From JABSOG01 sp047617105 (lineage in GTDB: Bacteria; Pseudomonadota; Gammaproteobacteria; Enterobacterales; Alteromonadaceae): 64,000 nucleotides of DNA. Positions 63,056-64,000 of this stretch are shown here, in pieces. A program made the position numbers and the translations under genes. The DNA is taken from assembly GCA_047617105.1 (NCBI GenBank), contig JBLGCB010000003.1, positions 1 through 64,000 of the forward strand, written 5' to 3'. Position 1 is the first letter of the stretch, and every line of letters starts with the position of its first letter. Under the pieces are notes generated by a model, which was not told the origin of the DNA, did no database searches, and saw nothing but the letters and a program-made list of their open reading frames with translations.

Positions 63056-64000
63056 ATGAACCCAAAAATTATCGCGGTCACCGACCGAATTATCCAGCGC
63101 AGCCAAGCCAGTCGACAGCGCTATCTTGAACGTATCGCCGAGGCCGGTGGCTCAGCCAGAGCAAGAACCAATCTGCCTTGTGGTAACCTCGCCCATGGTT
63201 TTGCGGCTTGTTCATCGGATGAGAAATCTGATTTAACCGCAGACGCAAAAGCCAATATCGCCATTGTATCGGCCTATAACGATATGTTGTCTGCCCACCA
63301 GCCTTATCAGGATTACCCACAGCAAATCAAAGAAGTGATTGCTGCCAACGGTGGTGTTGCCCAGTTTGCCGGTGGCGTACCCGCCATGTGTGATGGTATC
63401 ACTCAGGGCGAAGCGGGCATGGAACTGTCGCTATTTAGCCGCGATGTTATCGCTATGTCGACAGCCGTTGCTTTATCTCACAATATGTTTGATGGGGTTT
63501 TGTATCTGGGTATTTGCGACAAAATCGTGCCCGGTTTATTACTCGGTGCTTTATCTTTTGGTCATTTACCTGCGTTATTTGTCCCAGCAGGACCGATGCC
63601 CAGTGGTTTAGAGAACAGCGAAAAAGCCAGAATCCGTCAGTTATTTGCCGAAGGTCAATGTACTCGTGAAGAATTACTCGCCGCAGAATCGGCTTCTTAC
63701 CATAGTGCTGGCACTTGTACTTTCTACGGCACCGCCAACAGCAACCAAATGCTGCTTGAGATCATGGGCCTACAATTACCGGGTTCTTCTTTTATTAATC
63801 CTGGCACACCATTACGTAACAAACTGACCGAAGAAGCGGCGAAAAAGATCCTGCAATACACCGCTGCGGGTGATGATTATCGTCCAATTGGTGAAATGGT
63901 CGACGAACGCACCATTGTTAACGGTGTGGTTGGTTTACTGGCCACCGGTGGTTCGACTAACCAAACGTTGCATTTGGTGGCGATTGCCCGAGCTGCTGGT
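63056..64000 (+). CDS. edd: 6-phosphogluconate dehydratase, 3'-truncated by window
   Basis: The first 315 residues are visible and the frame is open to the last base. Motifs of the dehydratase family: ARTNLPCGNLAHGFAACS, VSAYNDMLSAHQPY, VPAMCDGITQGEAGMELSL, and SAGTCTFYGTANSNQM, with the cysteines that hold an iron-sulfur cluster. Converts 6-phosphogluconate to KDPG in the Entner-Doudoroff pathway. It is 90 bases after pgl; an aldolase gene (eda) is expected next. Confidence 0.95.
   Translation, partial: MNPKIIAVTDRIIQRSQASRQRYLERIAEAGGSARARTNLPCGNLAHGFAACSSDEKSDLTADAKANIAIVSAYNDMLSAHQPYQDYPQQIKEVIAANGGVAQFAGGVPAMCDGITQGEAGMELSLFSRDVIAMSTAVALSHNMFDGVLYLGICDKIVPGLLLGALSFGHLPALFVPAGPMPSGLENSEKARIRQLFAEGQCTREELLAAESASYHSAGTCTFYGTANSNQMLLEIMGLQLPGSSFINPGTPLRNKLTEEAAKKILQYTAAGDDYRPIGEMVDERTIVNGVVGLLATGGSTNQTLHLVAIARAAG

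Noticed and set aside
1..64000. CRISPR array, tRNA, rRNA or insertion sequence
   Set aside because: No regularly spaced repeats, tRNA-like folds, rRNA segments or transposase genes were seen on either strand.

Overview
The window comes from a marine-type gammaproteobacterium, probably Alteromonadales. The evidence is moderate GC, an Entner-Doudoroff operon zwf-pgl-edd, an NhaC antiporter, a YjfI/YjfJ/YjfK (DUF2170/PspA/DUF2491) block and REP-like elements. The genus cannot be fixed from the sequence alone.

Positions 1-39238 are the downstream part of a trans-acyltransferase PKS/NRPS cluster. There are no AT domains in any module. The order is: end of a C-methyltransferase-ACP module (cut by the window edge); KS-ECH-ACP-ACP (beta-branching, both ACPs carry the Trp flag); KS-KR-ACP; a free-standing luciferase-like monooxygenase; then one giant 8424-residue protein with KS0-ACP, C-A(Gly code)-PCP, KS-DH-KR-cMT-ACP, KS0-enoyl-isomerase-like-ACP, KS-KR-cMT-ACP, KS0-ACP and C-A(Pro-like code)-PCP-TE. 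Tailoring genes follow: a SAM methyltransferase, a 2-oxoglutarate/Fe(II) oxygenase and a cytochrome P450. The first four genes overlap or nearly touch, so they look like one transcription unit. The logic predicts an acyl chain with a beta-branch and possibly an alpha-hydroxyl, amide-linked to glycine. The glycine is extended and C-methylated, and may be shifted to an N-vinyl (enamide) unit; the chain ends in a second amino acid, perhaps proline. The left half resembles the pederin family layout; this is inference. The loading module, trans-AT and HMG-synthase cassette must lie upstream of the window.

Positions 39242-41831 are a border zone with inverted repeats, a small alpha/beta-barrel-like gene on the minus strand, tandem 12-mers, an LCMT-family methyltransferase and a possible gene relic. 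Next come an ABC-F ATPase (41832-43583), an Xre/RES toxin-antitoxin pair (43728-44802), a secreted 2H phosphoesterase and a nucleoside hydrolase.

Positions 46846-52901 (minus strand) hold an envelope/polyamine-type block: lipoprotein, DUF350 membrane protein, membrane-anchored spermidine synthase-like protein, then YjfI, YjfJ (PspA), YjfK and a small unknown protein. The yjfI promoter is flanked by two identical 15-bp palindromes. Positions 53268-60264 carry a TonB-dependent receptor, an unknown membrane protein, a DUF945 protein, NhaC and a voltage-gated channel with an unusual filter. Positions 60493-64000 hold zwf, pgl and the start of edd behind a strong sigma70-type promoter. No tRNA, rRNA, CRISPR array or insertion sequence was seen.
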